In this document: in pieces, positions 1 to 9,059 of the stretch
How positions within the stretch are numbered: the first letter of the stretch is position 1
Layout: every line of letters starts with the position of its first letter
Assembly: GCF_000251145.1 (NCBI RefSeq)
Contig: NZ_AIDW01000046.1
Span: forward strand, 1 to 61,251
Direction: 5' to 3'
Origin: Sphingomonas sp. PAMC 26621
GTDB taxonomy: Bacteria > Pseudomonadota > Alphaproteobacteria > Sphingomonadales > Sphingomonadaceae
Length of the DNA: 61,251 bases
Program-made: the position numbers and the translations under genes
Notes under the pieces: model-generated
What the model was told of the DNA's origin: nothing
What the model saw: only the letters and a program-made list of their open reading frames with translations
Databases searched by the model: none

Positions 1-242
1 GGACCGGGGGCTTTGCCGTCGAGCAAGCCGTCGGGCCCGCTGGTATTGAAGCGCAGCACCCAGTCTCGAACCGTCTGCAAACCAACGCCGCCGACCTGTG
101 CCGCCGCGTGCCGCGCACCACCATCGTAAATCACCGCCAGCGCCAGCAGCCGCCGGACCTGATTGGCGTCACCGCTCAAACGCGCCAACCTTCGAAGACC
201 AGACCCGTCGAAATCGTCCCTTAGCCCAACCGCTGATGCCAC
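1..242 (-). CDS. IS630-family transposase, N-terminal part (runs off the window)
   Basis: The minus strand reads an open frame that leaves the window at position 1. About 80 residues are visible, including an LRDDFD start, an ARLSGDANQVRRLLALAVIYDG segment (quoted in part) and LQTVRDWVLRFN...GPDGLLDGKAPG. This is the N-terminal helix-turn-helix that IS630/Tc1-mariner-type transposases use to bind their own ends. The start is either GTG at 242 or TTG at 248, with GGGAGG just upstream; an in-frame TGA lies further upstream. The catalytic DDE domain lies outside the window, so I cannot say whether the element is intact. The terminal inverted repeat was not identified. Confidence 0.75.
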   Translation of the reverse strand, partial: MASAVGLRDDFDGSGLRRLARLSGDANQVRRLLALAVIYDGGARHAAAQVGGVGLQTVRDWVLRFNTSGPDGLLDGKAPG

Positions 243-272
243 CGCCAACCTCCCACCGTTTGCGATGTTGAA

Positions 273-668
273 TCAGATCATGACCGACTTGGGAATCCCC
301 GGCGCTGAGTCACTCCGACTTGGATAAGGCAATAATTCGATTTCGAGTTGACGTATTGTGAAGGGCTTACATAGGTACCGGATACCTTCCTGCAATCCAT
401 TAGGCTTTGGATTACCGGACATCAGCACGATAGTGGCAGGCATCTGCATCGTGTCGCTGACTATAAATTCGACGCCTGACAGGCCAGCGCCTAGGTCGTC
501 GTCGCAAAGCAGCACGTCGACATCTCCGCCAGCAAGCCAAGCACGTGCTGCGTCGACCGAAGCGGCTTCGATGACGGACATGCCTAGCTCGCGCGCAAGG
601 CACGCGATCATCTGACGGACTATCGCATTATCATCTACAATCAATAATTTAGCAGTAGCCATGCTCAC
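273..668 (-). CDS. Single-domain response regulator (CheY-like receiver)
   Basis: A stand-alone receiver domain of about 130 residues with no output domain. The family accepts a phosphoryl group from a histidine kinase on a conserved aspartate. Visible are the acidic pair DD near residues 10-11, the phospho-acceptor region LLCDDDLG near residue 54, the SGN (Thr/Ser switch) motif and the conserved lysine in CKPF. The start can be ATG at 668 or ATG at 662 (MATAKLL). No histidine kinase is nearby, so its partner is unknown. It is divergent from another receiver gene starting at 715, with a 46-base gap. The C-terminal tail after the last helix is about 20 residues and matches nothing I recognise. 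Confidence 0.85.
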   Translation of the reverse strand: MSMATAKLLIVDDNAIVRQMIACLARELGMSVIEAASVDAARAWLAGGDVDVLLCDDDLGAGLSGVEFIVSDTMQMPATIVLMSGNPKPNGLQEGIRYLCKPFTIRQLEIELLPYPSRSDSAPGIPKSVMI

Positions 669-714
669 CGTCCTCGGTTCAGTATGTGTCTCAAAGGCTT
701 TGGGGACGCAGACG

Positions 715-1053
715 ATGTCTCGTGACCGTTCAGTTATTCTCGTCGTCGATGATGAGGAGAGGATACGAAAGTTGATCGGCGAGCAGCTGGAGGATGAAGG
801 CTACGAGGTGATGTTGGCGGCTAACGGCGACGACGCCTTCGAGATACTGCAAGGTACGTCCCGCATAGATCTGATTGTGACCGATGTGAGAATGCCTGGC
901 GCAATGAATGGTTTCGACTTGATCGAAAGGGCGCTCGCCAGCCGTCCCGACCTTCGGACGATTATCATGTCGGGTTACACAGGCGAGACACCAACGTCGG
1001 GGCTTGCCGACCGTTTTTCAGAAGCCATTCACTTTGAGGTCTCTCGAAACTGA
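715..1053 (+). CDS. Response regulator receiver protein, C-terminally truncated
   Basis: A receiver domain of 112 residues starting at ATG 715 (MSRDRSVILVVDDEE). It has the acidic pocket (D12, D13), phospho-acceptor D57 in VTDVRMPG and the switch serine in IIMSGYTG. It ends early: after EAIHF, where family members continue into a conserved Lys-Pro-Phe motif and helix 5, the frame reads EVSRN and stops. The missing lysine normally coordinates the phosphoryl group, so phosphorylation signalling is probably impaired. An upstream in-frame ATG at 661 would overlap the divergent gene and is less likely. The truncation suggests decay of the 3' end, followed by about 300 bases without a gene. Confidence 0.75.
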   Translation: MSRDRSVILVVDDEERIRKLIGEQLEDEGYEVMLAANGDDAFEILQGTSRIDLIVTDVRMPGAMNGFDLIERALASRPDLRTIIMSGYTGETPTSGLADRFSEAIHFEVSRN

Positions 1054-1353
1054 AGTGAAAACCTCTTAGCTGCCTGAGACGATTGCTACGGGGAGTCGCG
1101 GCACGAAAGTGAGTTTTTCGTAAACTAGTACGCCTTAACGGCTGGGTTTGGCGGCTTGCAGAAAGTCCGCTTCTCCCCATATTGACGCTGGAGCGGGCCG
1201 TTGAACCGCACCGCTAATCGAAGACGAGATGAGCGGGAGTCCCGTATCGATGATAAGATACTTCACAGTCTCGCGAGATTATCGCGACGCACGAAGCTAG
1301 TAGCTGACGAGTGGCGTCGGATGGCTTTAGGCCGCCTACAACGAGCCGGATAT
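1054..1353. other. Gene-free stretch
   Basis: No reading frame here has natural-looking composition. I see no repeat, terminator or RNA gene. It may be the decayed remainder of the truncated receiver gene upstream. Confidence 0.4.
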
Positions 1354-1551
1354 TCAGCGCCTGCTAAGTTGGATGATCGCCCGACGCACTCGGTCCATGG
1401 CAAGCGCGCCATCGACATCATTCGCGGCAATTTTGGAGTTCACCTGGAACGACGCCTCATCAGCCGCTCGCTCAGCGAAGCGATTGATCATTTCGGATGC
1501 TCGCGCACGCACTGCGATATCGTTTTTGGCTGACACGAACGAATCAACCAA
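1354..1551 (-). CDS. Small hypothetical protein
   Basis: A 65-residue minus-strand frame with a natural alpha-helical, Ala/Arg/Glu-rich composition (NDIAVRARASEMINRFAERA...). The nominal start at 1551 is TTG; a GTG four codons in is an alternative, and there is no clear ribosome-binding site. It resembles in style the short helical proteins common next to accessory genes in sphingomonads, but I recognise no family. The plus-strand frame over the same bases looks like a shadow. Existence is uncertain. Confidence 0.35.
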   Translation of the reverse strand: MVDSFVSAKNDIAVRARASEMINRFAERAADEASFQVNSKIAANDVDGALAMDRVRRAIIQLSRR

Positions 1552-2144
1552 GGTCTTTTGGTGACGTTCCGATCCTAGCAGTGCTTTGCGGTGGGCGGAG
1601 GCATCAGCGTGGCCAACTGGCCCTGCGGTCGATCTGTCTTAGGAATATTGCTAGAGGCGTCCGTGAGGCTTCACGCCTCGGATACCGCGATCCCAACGAA
1701 CGAGCCGCCTTCGGGGCCGTCGCATCCGGCATCCCTGACGATCGGCGATCTGGGTTTGAACGTCCGTCTCGCGAACACGCTGGGCGCGGCATCGCCGGCC
1801 GGACGGGGCGGGGAAGTATTGGACGATGGCGCTCATCCGCTCCGGTCCAAGCTCCGCGCCCGCGATCTCAAAGAGCTTGCGGAAGCCCGGCAAGAGGCGA
1901 GGGCCTAACCATAGACGGGAACGTCTATGCAAGATCTGGCGCTCCATAGTCGCGGACGTCTATATTTCCTCGAGGAATATCGGGCTGGCATGATTTGACC
2001 TGGCTGTTGGCCTCGGCGTGTCCTTGGCGTTCAATCGGGGGGCGTTGCGGGGGGCTGTGCCCTGCTGAGAAGGTAGAGCAAGACGCCGATCGACGGCTCG
2101 ATCGTAGGGACAGACTTCTCCCCCAAACTATTTTCGGGACCGAT
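1552..2144. other. About 590 bases with no convincing gene
   Basis: Several Arg/Pro-rich frames overlap on both strands, but none has natural composition, a ribosome-binding site or a recognisable motif. The stretch lies between a doubtful small gene and a methylase remnant and is best read as degraded accessory DNA. Confidence 0.4.
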
Positions 2145-2270
2145 TTGGAATTGGGTTTTCTCGGATTAAAGGCGGTCAACTGGGCCTATCAGGCGGTCAT
2201 CGCGAACATGCCTCCCCATGATACCTACATCGAAACGCACTTGGGCTCGGGCGTCGTTATGTTGCGGAAA
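2145..2270 (+). pseudogene. Remnant of a D12-class DNA adenine methylase (N-terminal segment)
   Basis: About 42 codons read FLGLKAVNWAYQAVIA, then NMPPHDTYIETHLGSG and VVMLRK. This matches the N-terminal S-adenosylmethionine-binding segment of D12-type N6-adenine DNA methylases (family pattern: GxKG...I...MPPHxxYxExFxGxGxVxxRK). Upstream and downstream the frame loses all resemblance, and no start codon or catalytic D/NPPY motif follows. It therefore looks like a fragment left by deletion and point decay, perhaps from a prophage or plasmid gene. The assignment rests on this short match only. Confidence 0.55.
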
Positions 2271-2427
2271 CTGTGGATCGGCGCCGATTGGGCCCCCAGC
2301 TACGTAAGGCTTCGACGCAGCCTCAATAACTTGGGGAGATTTTACCGGGGTCCCGGTTTTTGGCGCCGATCCACATCTCCGAGCCACCTCCTTTGACCGG
2401 AATGCCGCTCGCGACAGCTTGCGGAGG

Positions 2428-3846
2428 CTAGAACGTGATCACGTTCTTGAGTCCGAGAATTACCGCGTCCTTGTTTGCCGCCGTTCCGCCAGGGTGCCTG
2501 ACGTATTGGACGTTGGGTCGGATCGCGATCGCCTTGCCGATGTTGAGGCTGTAATACACCTCGACCGGGATCTCCGACCGCTGGACCGGCGCGGCAAGGT
2601 TGAAGGTGGCGTTGCGCAGCAGCTGCGCCTGCCGCAGGACGTCGCTAACACGCGAGCGCCCGACCGCGATGCCGATCTCGTCGAACGGACGACTCGCGAA
2701 GGCACCTACGTAGAAGAGGCCGACGTTGATCACCTGGTTCACCGCGACGACGCGGTGGTCCGTCTGCACGAAGTTCGCGAACGCCGTCAGTCCTCTGGAC
2801 GAGCCGTCCCGTCCGCCAGTGAGCTGCTGCTGAGCCTGCAGCCAATATCCGAAATAGCCCTTGTGCGTCAGCGGACTGGTGCCAGTGACGACCTGGGGCA
2901 GCCCGTTGGCGTCGAGGAACAGGTCGCTCCGTCGGGCACTAGAATACCAGAACCCGCCCTTGAACGTGCCTGGAAGTCCCGCCGGGCCCAGCTTGGGCGT
3001 CCAGGCGAGTTCGGTCATTGTGTCGGAACCGATCGAGCGCGACGTGTTGAAGCTGAAGCCGCCGGACTTGTCGGCGAGCTTCGTGTTGATGTCGTAGACG
3101 CCCACCTTGAGCGACACGTCCTTGGCGAGCTTCAGCTTCGCCCGGACGGCCCATTGGCTAACCGGATAGGCGAAGAAGTTGTCGCCGGCGATGTGGTCGG
3201 GTGTGAAGTAGCAGAAGGTGAGGTTCTGGAACTTGCACGAGAACGCGACGAAGTCGTCGCCGATGTCCAGACGGCCGCCCTTGACGTTCAAGGTGCCTCC
3301 GAACAGGTCCTGCGCGTAGGATAGTTCCGATATGCGAGCGACGTTTCCGCGGCCGAAAATCTCCTGCACCTCCTGCAGCGTTCCGAGCTGCGCGATGTCG
3401 CTCAGGTTCTTGCCGTTGCGGTCGCTGATGTTCAGGGTGAAGACGCCGCCGGTGAGCCCGGCGAGCTTGCCCATGTCGGCCTTGACGGCGAACGACAGCT
3501 GGTCCGCGTAGGCGACCTTCTCGCTCGTGCCGCCTGCCGGATTGTAGGCCACCTCGTTGACCAGCCCGAACGACAGGCTGACGCCCCGGGCGGCGAGGCT
3601 GTTTCGGATGCCACCGAGATCGCCCATCAGATAGTCCGACTGCGGGAACGGCTGCTCGCCTTCCGGCACGCGCGCGGGTGCCGCCGGGGCCGGCAGGTCC
3701 TGGACGGGAGAGAGACTCTGGTCCCCCGGGGCTTTGTCACGCGTCTGCGGGGCGGAGGCGGTCGGCGCGACGGTCTGCGCCACGGCGGGCATGGTCGCGC
3801 TAACCGCAAGCACCGCCGCCGTCATCGTCATGAGTTCGCGTATCAT
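2428..3846 (-). CDS. OprB-family carbohydrate-selective porin
   Basis: A 472-residue outer-membrane beta-barrel protein with a signal peptide (about residues 1-23, ending AVAQ) and a Pro/Ala-rich linker. Its body has the OprB layout: DYLMGDLGGIR near the start, repeated amphipathic strands, FFAYPVSQWAVRAKLKL in the middle and a terminal aromatic residue (VITF). Family members admit sugars and polyols across the outer membrane. It is the last gene of the minus-strand polyol operon, 117 bases after the FGGY kinase, so it probably supplies the periplasmic binding protein encoded upstream. It is longer than classical Pseudomonas OprB because of the N-terminal linker. Confidence 0.88.
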   Translation of the reverse strand: MIRELMTMTAAVLAVSATMPAVAQTVAPTASAPQTRDKAPGDQSLSPVQDLPAPAAPARVPEGEQPFPQSDYLMGDLGGIRNSLAARGVSLSFGLVNEVAYNPAGGTSEKVAYADQLSFAVKADMGKLAGLTGGVFTLNISDRNGKNLSDIAQLGTLQEVQEIFGRGNVARISELSYAQDLFGGTLNVKGGRLDIGDDFVAFSCKFQNLTFCYFTPDHIAGDNFFAYPVSQWAVRAKLKLAKDVSLKVGVYDINTKLADKSGGFSFNTSRSIGSDTMTELAWTPKLGPAGLPGTFKGGFWYSSARRSDLFLDANGLPQVVTGTSPLTHKGYFGYWLQAQQQLTGGRDGSSRGLTAFANFVQTDHRVVAVNQVINVGLFYVGAFASRPFDEIGIAVGRSRVSDVLRQAQLLRNATFNLAAPVQRSEIPVEVYYSLNIGKAIAIRPNVQYVRHPGGTAANKDAVILGLKNVITF

Positions 3847-3963
3847 ATCGGGTTTTCCTTCCTGTCGACGACCGGCACGCGAATGCGCTCGCCACCGCGG
3901 GGCTTTGCGGCGTCGGTCTATCGTTATGTTTCTGGCTGCCCCGTGGAGGTTGGCGGGCCGGAC

Positions 3964-5499
3964 TCAGCCGTCGGGCAGGTGGAGCGCGTGCATGCTCGGC
4001 TTGAGCGACGGATACAGGCCGCGGTAGATCTCAAACTGCCTGTTGTAGGTCTCGACCGCTGATGCGTCAGGCGTCGCGCGGTCGTCGAGAGCGTGCCAGC
4101 GGGCGTGGCCAAGCGACTGCAGACCGATGCCCAGAGCGGCGAGACGACCGGCGCCGAGCGCCGCCTCCACGTTCTGCGCGATGGAGCGGATGGGTCGGTT
4201 GGTGACGTCTGCGATGATCTGTAGCCACGTGTCCGAGCGCGCCGCGCCGCCGACGACCGTCAGTGCCTCTTCCAGCGTGCCGACAGCGTCCGCGCCGGCC
4301 AACATGTTGTGCCGCAGGGCGAACGCCACGCCTTCGAGCACGGCGCGGTACATGTGCGCTCGCGTGTGGAAGAGGCTCAGACCCACGAACGAGCCGCTGG
4401 CGCGCGCGTCCCAGATCGGACTGCGCTCTCCCATGAGGTAGGGGAGGAAGACCAGCCCGTCGGACCCCGGCCGGATCTCGGCGGCGGCGGCGTCGAGCGC
4501 GGCGAGCGAGGCGGGATGGTCGGGCACGTCGCAGCACTGCGCCTTGAACCAGGTGACTGCGGCCCCTGCCGTGATCGCGCCTCCGAACGCGTAGAGGTCT
4601 CGATCCGCGTTGACGACGTTGGGGAAGCTGACGAGGCCGTGACGGGCGTCGATGGACGGGGTCACCGCACCCCAGCACATGCTCGTGCCGATCATCGCGA
4701 CATGGTGTCCAGGTTCGGTCGCGCCGGCCGCGAAGGTCGCCACCGCCGCGTCCACGCCGCCCGCGACCACGGGCATCCCCTCGGCCAGACCCAGTTCGGA
4801 AGCCCATCGGGCCGAAAGCCCGCCCACAACTTCGGCGGATCCCACAAGCCGCTCTGGCAGCTTGTCCCGCCGGATGCCGAGCGCGGCCAGCATCTCCGCG
4901 GACCACGTCCGCGCAGCCAGGTCGTAGATGCCGCCGATGTTGCCGGCCGACGAGTGGTCGACGGCCGTAGCGCCGGTCATGGCCCTGATCACGTAGGCGT
5001 TCGGAGGAAGGAGCTGATGGGTCCTCGCCCAGACGTCCGGCCGCTCGTCCCTAAGCCAGAGCATCTTCGTGAAGCCGTAGTAGCTGTCGACGCCGTTGCC
5101 GGTGATCGCCTTCAGCCGGTCCATGTCGATGTCGCGCCGGACCGAAGCGACCTGCGTCTCCGCGCGCCGATCCATCCAGATCAGGCAGGGATGGATCGGT
5201 TCGCCGTTCGCGTCGACGGGAACTCCGGACCCTCCGTAAAGGCTGCTGACGCACAGGGCGGCGATGTCCGCAGGACGCAGGCCTGGCACTTTCGCGCGAG
5301 CCCGCTCGACGGCGCCCGCGACCGCGTCGCGAACCGCAGCGAGCCAGACCGTCGCGTCCTGCTCCGCCCAGAGCGGGCGCGGTGTCGAGGGTGCGTAGCC
5401 GATGTCGTGGCCGGACACGACCTGACCGGACGCGTCGAGGACCAGCGCCTTGGTGCTCTGGGTGCCGATGTCGACGCCGATGACATAGGTGTCGCTCAT
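3964..5499 (-). CDS. FGGY-family carbohydrate/polyol kinase (xylulokinase-like)
   Basis: A 511-residue two-domain kinase of the FGGY family, which phosphorylates ketoses or polyols with ATP. The N-terminus has the phosphate-binding loop GVDIGTQSTKALV, the middle has GGVDAAVATFAAGA carrying the probable catalytic aspartate, and the C-terminal domain has the adenosine motif VVGGAARSDTW. The ATG at 5499 overlaps the dehydrogenase stop as ATGA, so translation is probably coupled. A longer open frame continues upstream but only antisense to the dehydrogenase, so it was trimmed. The substrate is probably the keto-sugar made by the neighbouring dehydrogenase (an erythrulose or pentulose); the sequence alone does not settle which. 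Confidence 0.88.
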   Translation of the reverse strand: MSDTYVIGVDIGTQSTKALVLDASGQVVSGHDIGYAPSTPRPLWAEQDATVWLAAVRDAVAGAVERARAKVPGLRPADIAALCVSSLYGGSGVPVDANGEPIHPCLIWMDRRAETQVASVRRDIDMDRLKAITGNGVDSYYGFTKMLWLRDERPDVWARTHQLLPPNAYVIRAMTGATAVDHSSAGNIGGIYDLAARTWSAEMLAALGIRRDKLPERLVGSAEVVGGLSARWASELGLAEGMPVVAGGVDAAVATFAAGATEPGHHVAMIGTSMCWGAVTPSIDARHGLVSFPNVVNADRDLYAFGGAITAGAAVTWFKAQCCDVPDHPASLAALDAAAAEIRPGSDGLVFLPYLMGERSPIWDARASGSFVGLSLFHTRAHMYRAVLEGVAFALRHNMLAGADAVGTLEEALTVVGGAARSDTWLQIIADVTNRPIRSIAQNVEAALGAGRLAALGIGLQSLGHARWHALDDRATPDASAVETYNRQFEIYRGLYPSLKPSMHALHLPDG

Positions 5500-6569
5500 G
5501 TCGACGGGCTCAGCACGACCTTGATCGACTCCAGGGAGTCGGCGACCGCGATGGCTTCCGCCCATTGGATCAGAGGAAACCTGTGCGTGACGATGCCGTT
5601 GGACGTGATCAGGCCGCGTGAGAGCAGGTCGATCGCGATCGGATAGCAGTAGGGGCCCAAATGCGCGCCGCGGACGTCGAGCTCCTTCCGGTCCCCGATG
5701 ATCGACCAATCGACCGTGGTGTCGCTCCCGAACACGGAGAACTCCACGAACCGGCCGAGGCGGCGGATGAGGTTTAGTCCCTGCACGACGCCGGCAGGCG
5801 ATCCGGTCGCCTCTATGTAGACGTCGCAGCCGTAACCGTCCGTCAGCCCGTGCACGATCGCGAGTGCGTCGTCCGTCGCGGGGTTGATGACGACGTCGGC
5901 GCCGAACGTGGTCGCGAGCGCCAGCCGTTCTGGGACCATGTCGATAACCACCAGCTTGCGCGGGGTCTGGAGCCTTGCCGCCTGCACCATCATCAGGCCG
6001 ATCGGTCCCGCGCCGGCGATCACGACGACGTCCTCGAAGCCGATCGTTCCGCGCCGGACGGTGTGGAGCGCGCAGGCGAGCGGCTCGATGATCACCGCGT
6101 CGTCGTCCGGAATTTCGGCCGGGATGAGGTGCACGCGCGACGTTCGCGGCAGGCGCATGAACTGCGCCATCCCACCGTCGGCCACCAGGCGTTGGAAGCC
6201 GAAGATGTTGTGGACCTCGCACATCCAATATTGGCCGGAGCGGCAGTAGCGGCAGCGTTCGCACGGCACGATCTGCTCGGCGATCACTCGGTCGCCGACG
6301 GCGACGCCGAAGTGTTCGCCGGCACCTTCGCCGAGCTCGTCCACCACGCCGAAGAACTCGTGGCCGGGTACGACTGGCGCCTTCACCCAGGGATCGTCTC
6401 CCCAGAACATCTTCGCCCCCGACCAGCATTTGCAGTCGCTCGCGCAGATGCCGCAGGCCGTCACGCGGATGACGAACTCAAGCGCGCCCGCCGTGGGATG
6501 GGCGATCTCTTCGACGCGGTAATCCTTCGGGCCGTGGCAGACGACCGCCGTCATGGTTTTCTGTGTCAT
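5496..6569 (-). CDS. Zinc-dependent polyol dehydrogenase (erythritol/L-threitol dehydrogenase-like)
   Basis: A 357-residue medium-chain dehydrogenase. Visible are the catalytic-zinc residues (GICASDCKCW and PGHEF), the structural-zinc cysteines in the spaced motif PCERCRYCRSGQYWMCE, and the Rossmann loop GAGPIGLMM. Whole-length style (TAVVCHGPKDYRVEEI start, SVFGSDTTVDWSIIGDRKELDVRGAHLGP late, quoted in part) resembles proteins annotated as erythritol/L-threitol dehydrogenases, which oxidise tetritols to erythrulose with NAD(P)+. Start is ATG 6569, eight bases after the permease stop. Together with the FGGY kinase it makes an oxidise-then-phosphorylate route. The exact polyol is inferred. Confidence 0.85.
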   Translation of the reverse strand: MTQKTMTAVVCHGPKDYRVEEIAHPTAGALEFVIRVTACGICASDCKCWSGAKMFWGDDPWVKAPVVPGHEFFGVVDELGEGAGEHFGVAVGDRVIAEQIVPCERCRYCRSGQYWMCEVHNIFGFQRLVADGGMAQFMRLPRTSRVHLIPAEIPDDDAVIIEPLACALHTVRRGTIGFEDVVVIAGAGPIGLMMVQAARLQTPRKLVVIDMVPERLALATTFGADVVINPATDDALAIVHGLTDGYGCDVYIEATGSPAGVVQGLNLIRRLGRFVEFSVFGSDTTVDWSIIGDRKELDVRGAHLGPYCYPIAIDLLSRGLITSNGIVTHRFPLIQWAEAIAVADSLESIKVVLSPST

Positions 6570-6577
6570 TGGGATTC

Positions 6578-7558
6578 CTAGCGACGCTCGCGGCCGATGT
6601 AGATCGCGAGAAGGATGATGAGGCCCTTGGCGACGGTCTGGATGTACGGGTTGACCCCCATCATGTTCAGGCCGTTGTTCAGGACTCCGAGGAGGAGGGC
6701 GCCGATCAGGGTTCCGGCCAGCGAACCGCGCCCACCGGCGATCGAAGTGCCGCCGAGGACGACGGCAGCGATCGCGTCGAGTTCGAACCCTTCGCCTGCG
6801 TTCGGCTGGCCGCTCATGAGGCGTGATGTGAGGACCAACCCTGCGAGCGCCGCCGTGAGGCCACTGAGCGTGTAGATCACGAGCTTGGTCCGGGGCACGC
6901 GTATGCCAGAGAGGCGCGCGGCCTGCTCGTTGCCGCCGAGCGCGTAGACGTGACGTCCGAACGGCGTCCGTCCCAGCACGAAGACCCCGAGCGCGTAGAC
7001 TAGGATCATGATCAGGACCGGCGTGGCAAGCCCGATGACGGAGCCGTTGCCGATCCAGCGCATCCATTCGGGCAGCCCGGCGATCGGATAGCCGCCGGTG
7101 TAGAGCAGCGCGAGACCACGGCAGATCCCCATGGTCGCCAGGGTCACGATGATCGGCGGCATTCCGAGCCGCGCCACGCAGGTGCCGTTGCCCAGACCGA
7201 CGAGTAGGCCGATGCCGAGCCCCGCGGGGATCGCGACGATTCCGGGCTGACCGCCGGACAGCAGACCGGCCGTCACGGTGCCGGCAAGCGCCATCACCGC
7301 GCCGACCGAGAGGTCGATGCCTCCGGTCAGGATCACGAAGGTCATGCCGACGGCGATGAGCGCGTTGATCGATACCTGCCGCAGGATGTTCGCGATGTTG
7401 TCCGCCGACAGGAAGGTGGAACTGGCCAGGGACATCACCACGCAGACGACGAGAAGCCCGGCGAGCGCGTACAGCGTGGGCGAGGGTGAGGTAAGGCTTC
7501 GCAGCAGGCCAGGGACGCCTGTGCCGGGCGTGAAAGCTGTGCGGTTAGGCTGCGACAT
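6578..7558 (-). CDS. Ribose-type sugar ABC transporter permease (RbsC-like)
   Basis: A 326-residue inner-membrane permease with roughly eight to ten hydrophobic segments and the family hallmark GGIDLSVGAVMALAG. It belongs to the CUT2 (ribose/xylose/galactose) class, in which one permease gene forms a homodimer with a fused double ATPase. The start chosen is ATG 7558 (MSQPNRT), which overlaps the ATPase stop by 14 bases; a longer frame to 7654 begins inside the ATPase gene and is Arg-rich, so it was rejected. The C-terminus ends IYIGRERR, a typical cytoplasmic tail. Confidence 0.9.
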   Translation of the reverse strand: MSQPNRTAFTPGTGVPGLLRSLTSPSPTLYALAGLLVVCVVMSLASSTFLSADNIANILRQVSINALIAVGMTFVILTGGIDLSVGAVMALAGTVTAGLLSGGQPGIVAIPAGLGIGLLVGLGNGTCVARLGMPPIIVTLATMGICRGLALLYTGGYPIAGLPEWMRWIGNGSVIGLATPVLIMILVYALGVFVLGRTPFGRHVYALGGNEQAARLSGIRVPRTKLVIYTLSGLTAALAGLVLTSRLMSGQPNAGEGFELDAIAAVVLGGTSIAGGRGSLAGTLIGALLLGVLNNGLNMMGVNPYIQTVAKGLIILLAIYIGRERR

Positions 7559-9050
7559 GCCGCGCCTCCGCTGTCGCATGAAGCATGATCGTCTCGGGCG
7601 AGAGCTCCGAGGATTCCAATGTCGCCATGATGCTGCCTTGTGAGAAGACCGCAACGCGGTCGCATAGCCCGACGATCTCGCCGATCTCGGATGAGATGAG
7701 CACGATCGCGTAGCCTTTGGAGGTCAGCTCCCGCAGGAGCCGGTAGATCTCGAACTTGGCGCCTACGTCGATGCCTCGGGTAGGCTCGTCGAAGAAGAGG
7801 ATCCGCGCGTTCTGGTTGAGCCAGCGACCGATGACGACCTTCTGCTGGTTGCCGCCTGAGAGGTTCTCGACCCGTGCGAAAGGTCCGGACGCCTTGATCG
7901 AGAGGCTGTCCATCATCGCCCGCGTGGCCTGATCCTCGCGACCGCGGTCGATAAGGAGGCCGCGTGTCGCATAGTGGCGCTCGTTGCCAAGCGACATGTT
8001 GTCCCGGACCGAGAAGCTGGTCACCAGCCCTTGGGTCTTCCGGTCCTCCGGAAGCATTCCGATGCCTACGGACAGGGCTTCGGCCGGACTCGCGATCTTC
8101 GCCTCGTGACCATCGACGACGATCCGCTTCCGATGTGCGTCGAGGGCGCCGACGACGGCGAGTGCGGTCTCGGTCCGCCCCGAACCAACCAGGCCCGCGA
8201 AGCCGAAGATCTCTCCCCGACGGACGGTGAACGAATTGACGGGCGAGCGTGCGGTGAGTTGCAGATCCTCGACCGAGAGAAGCACCTCGCCGGCGGTGCC
8301 GGCGCGCGGAGGGAAGCTCGTCTCCAGCCGCCGTCCGATCATGAGCGACACCAGGTCATCGATGCCGGTCGCGACGACCTCGCGGTGGCCCGCCACGGCG
8401 CCGTCGCGCATGACCGTGACCCGATCGCATATCTCGAAGATCTCGTGCAGGTGGTGCGAGATGAAGATGACCGCGACACCCTGGGCCTTCAGCGTCCGGA
8501 CGGTGGCGAAGAAGTGCTCGGTGTCCGCCGGCGTCAATGTCGCGGTAGGCTCGTCGAGGACCAGGATGCGGGCATCGAGCGCCAGCGCCTTCGCGATCTC
8601 GACGAACTGCTGCTGTGCGACGCTCAGGCGTCGGACCTCGACGCCGAGATCCATCGAGACGCCGAGCCGTTCGAAAAGTTCGGTCGCTCGGCGCTTCATC
8701 GCCGGCCTGTCGAGTGCGCCGCGGCGCACCTTCTCCCTACCGAGGAAGATGTTGTCGACAGCGTTGAGCTGGGGGATCAGGCTGAATTCCTGGAACACGG
8801 TCCCGACGCCCGCCGCGACCGCGTCGCCGTAGCCAGCGAAGCGTCGTTCGAGCCCGTCGATCACGACGGTTCCGGCGTCAGGCTGGTGGATCCCCGATAG
8901 GATCTTCATCAGCGTGGACTTCCCCGCGCCGTTCTCGCCGAGCAGCGCATGGACCTCGCCGACCTCGACCTGGAGATCGATGTCCCGGAGGGCGGGCACG
9001 CCGGCGAAGGCCTTGCTGATGGACGTGAGTTGAAGCGCGGGGGTGGTCAT
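7545..9050 (-). CDS. Sugar ABC transporter ATP-binding protein (RbsA/MglA-like, double cassette)
   Basis: A 501-residue protein with two ABC cassettes, as usual for CUT2 sugar importers. The first has Walker A GENGAGKST (residues 38-46), a signature region LSVAQQQFVEIAKAL and Walker B VLDEPTATLT. The second has a degenerate Walker A (GLVGSGRTE), signature LSGGNQQKVV and FFDEPTRGIDVG. The degenerate second site is normal for this family. It begins nine bases after the binding-protein stop, so transcription and translation are probably coupled. Confidence 0.93.
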   Translation of the reverse strand: MTTPALQLTSISKAFAGVPALRDIDLQVEVGEVHALLGENGAGKSTLMKILSGIHQPDAGTVVIDGLERRFAGYGDAVAAGVGTVFQEFSLIPQLNAVDNIFLGREKVRRGALDRPAMKRRATELFERLGVSMDLGVEVRRLSVAQQQFVEIAKALALDARILVLDEPTATLTPADTEHFFATVRTLKAQGVAVIFISHHLHEIFEICDRVTVMRDGAVAGHREVVATGIDDLVSLMIGRRLETSFPPRAGTAGEVLLSVEDLQLTARSPVNSFTVRRGEIFGFAGLVGSGRTETALAVVGALDAHRKRIVVDGHEAKIASPAEALSVGIGMLPEDRKTQGLVTSFSVRDNMSLGNERHYATRGLLIDRGREDQATRAMMDSLSIKASGPFARVENLSGGNQQKVVIGRWLNQNARILFFDEPTRGIDVGAKFEIYRLLRELTSKGYAIVLISSEIGEIVGLCDRVAVFSQGSIMATLESSELSPETIMLHATAEARHVAA

Positions 9051-9059
9051 CGCGTCATA

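Noticed and set aside
2419..3324. Long plus-strand open frame opposite the OprB porin
   Set aside because: Arg/Val/Asp-rich shadow of a clear porin gene in high-GC DNA; no signal peptide, domain or ribosome-binding site.
4309..5646. 445-codon plus-strand frame opposite the FGGY kinase
   Set aside because: The minus strand has all kinase motifs; the plus frame has biased His/Arg/Gly composition typical of an antisense frame.
5500..6429. N-terminal extension of the kinase frame upstream of 5499
   Set aside because: It overlaps the dehydrogenase in another phase and is Arg-rich; the kinase phosphate loop begins right after ATG 5499.
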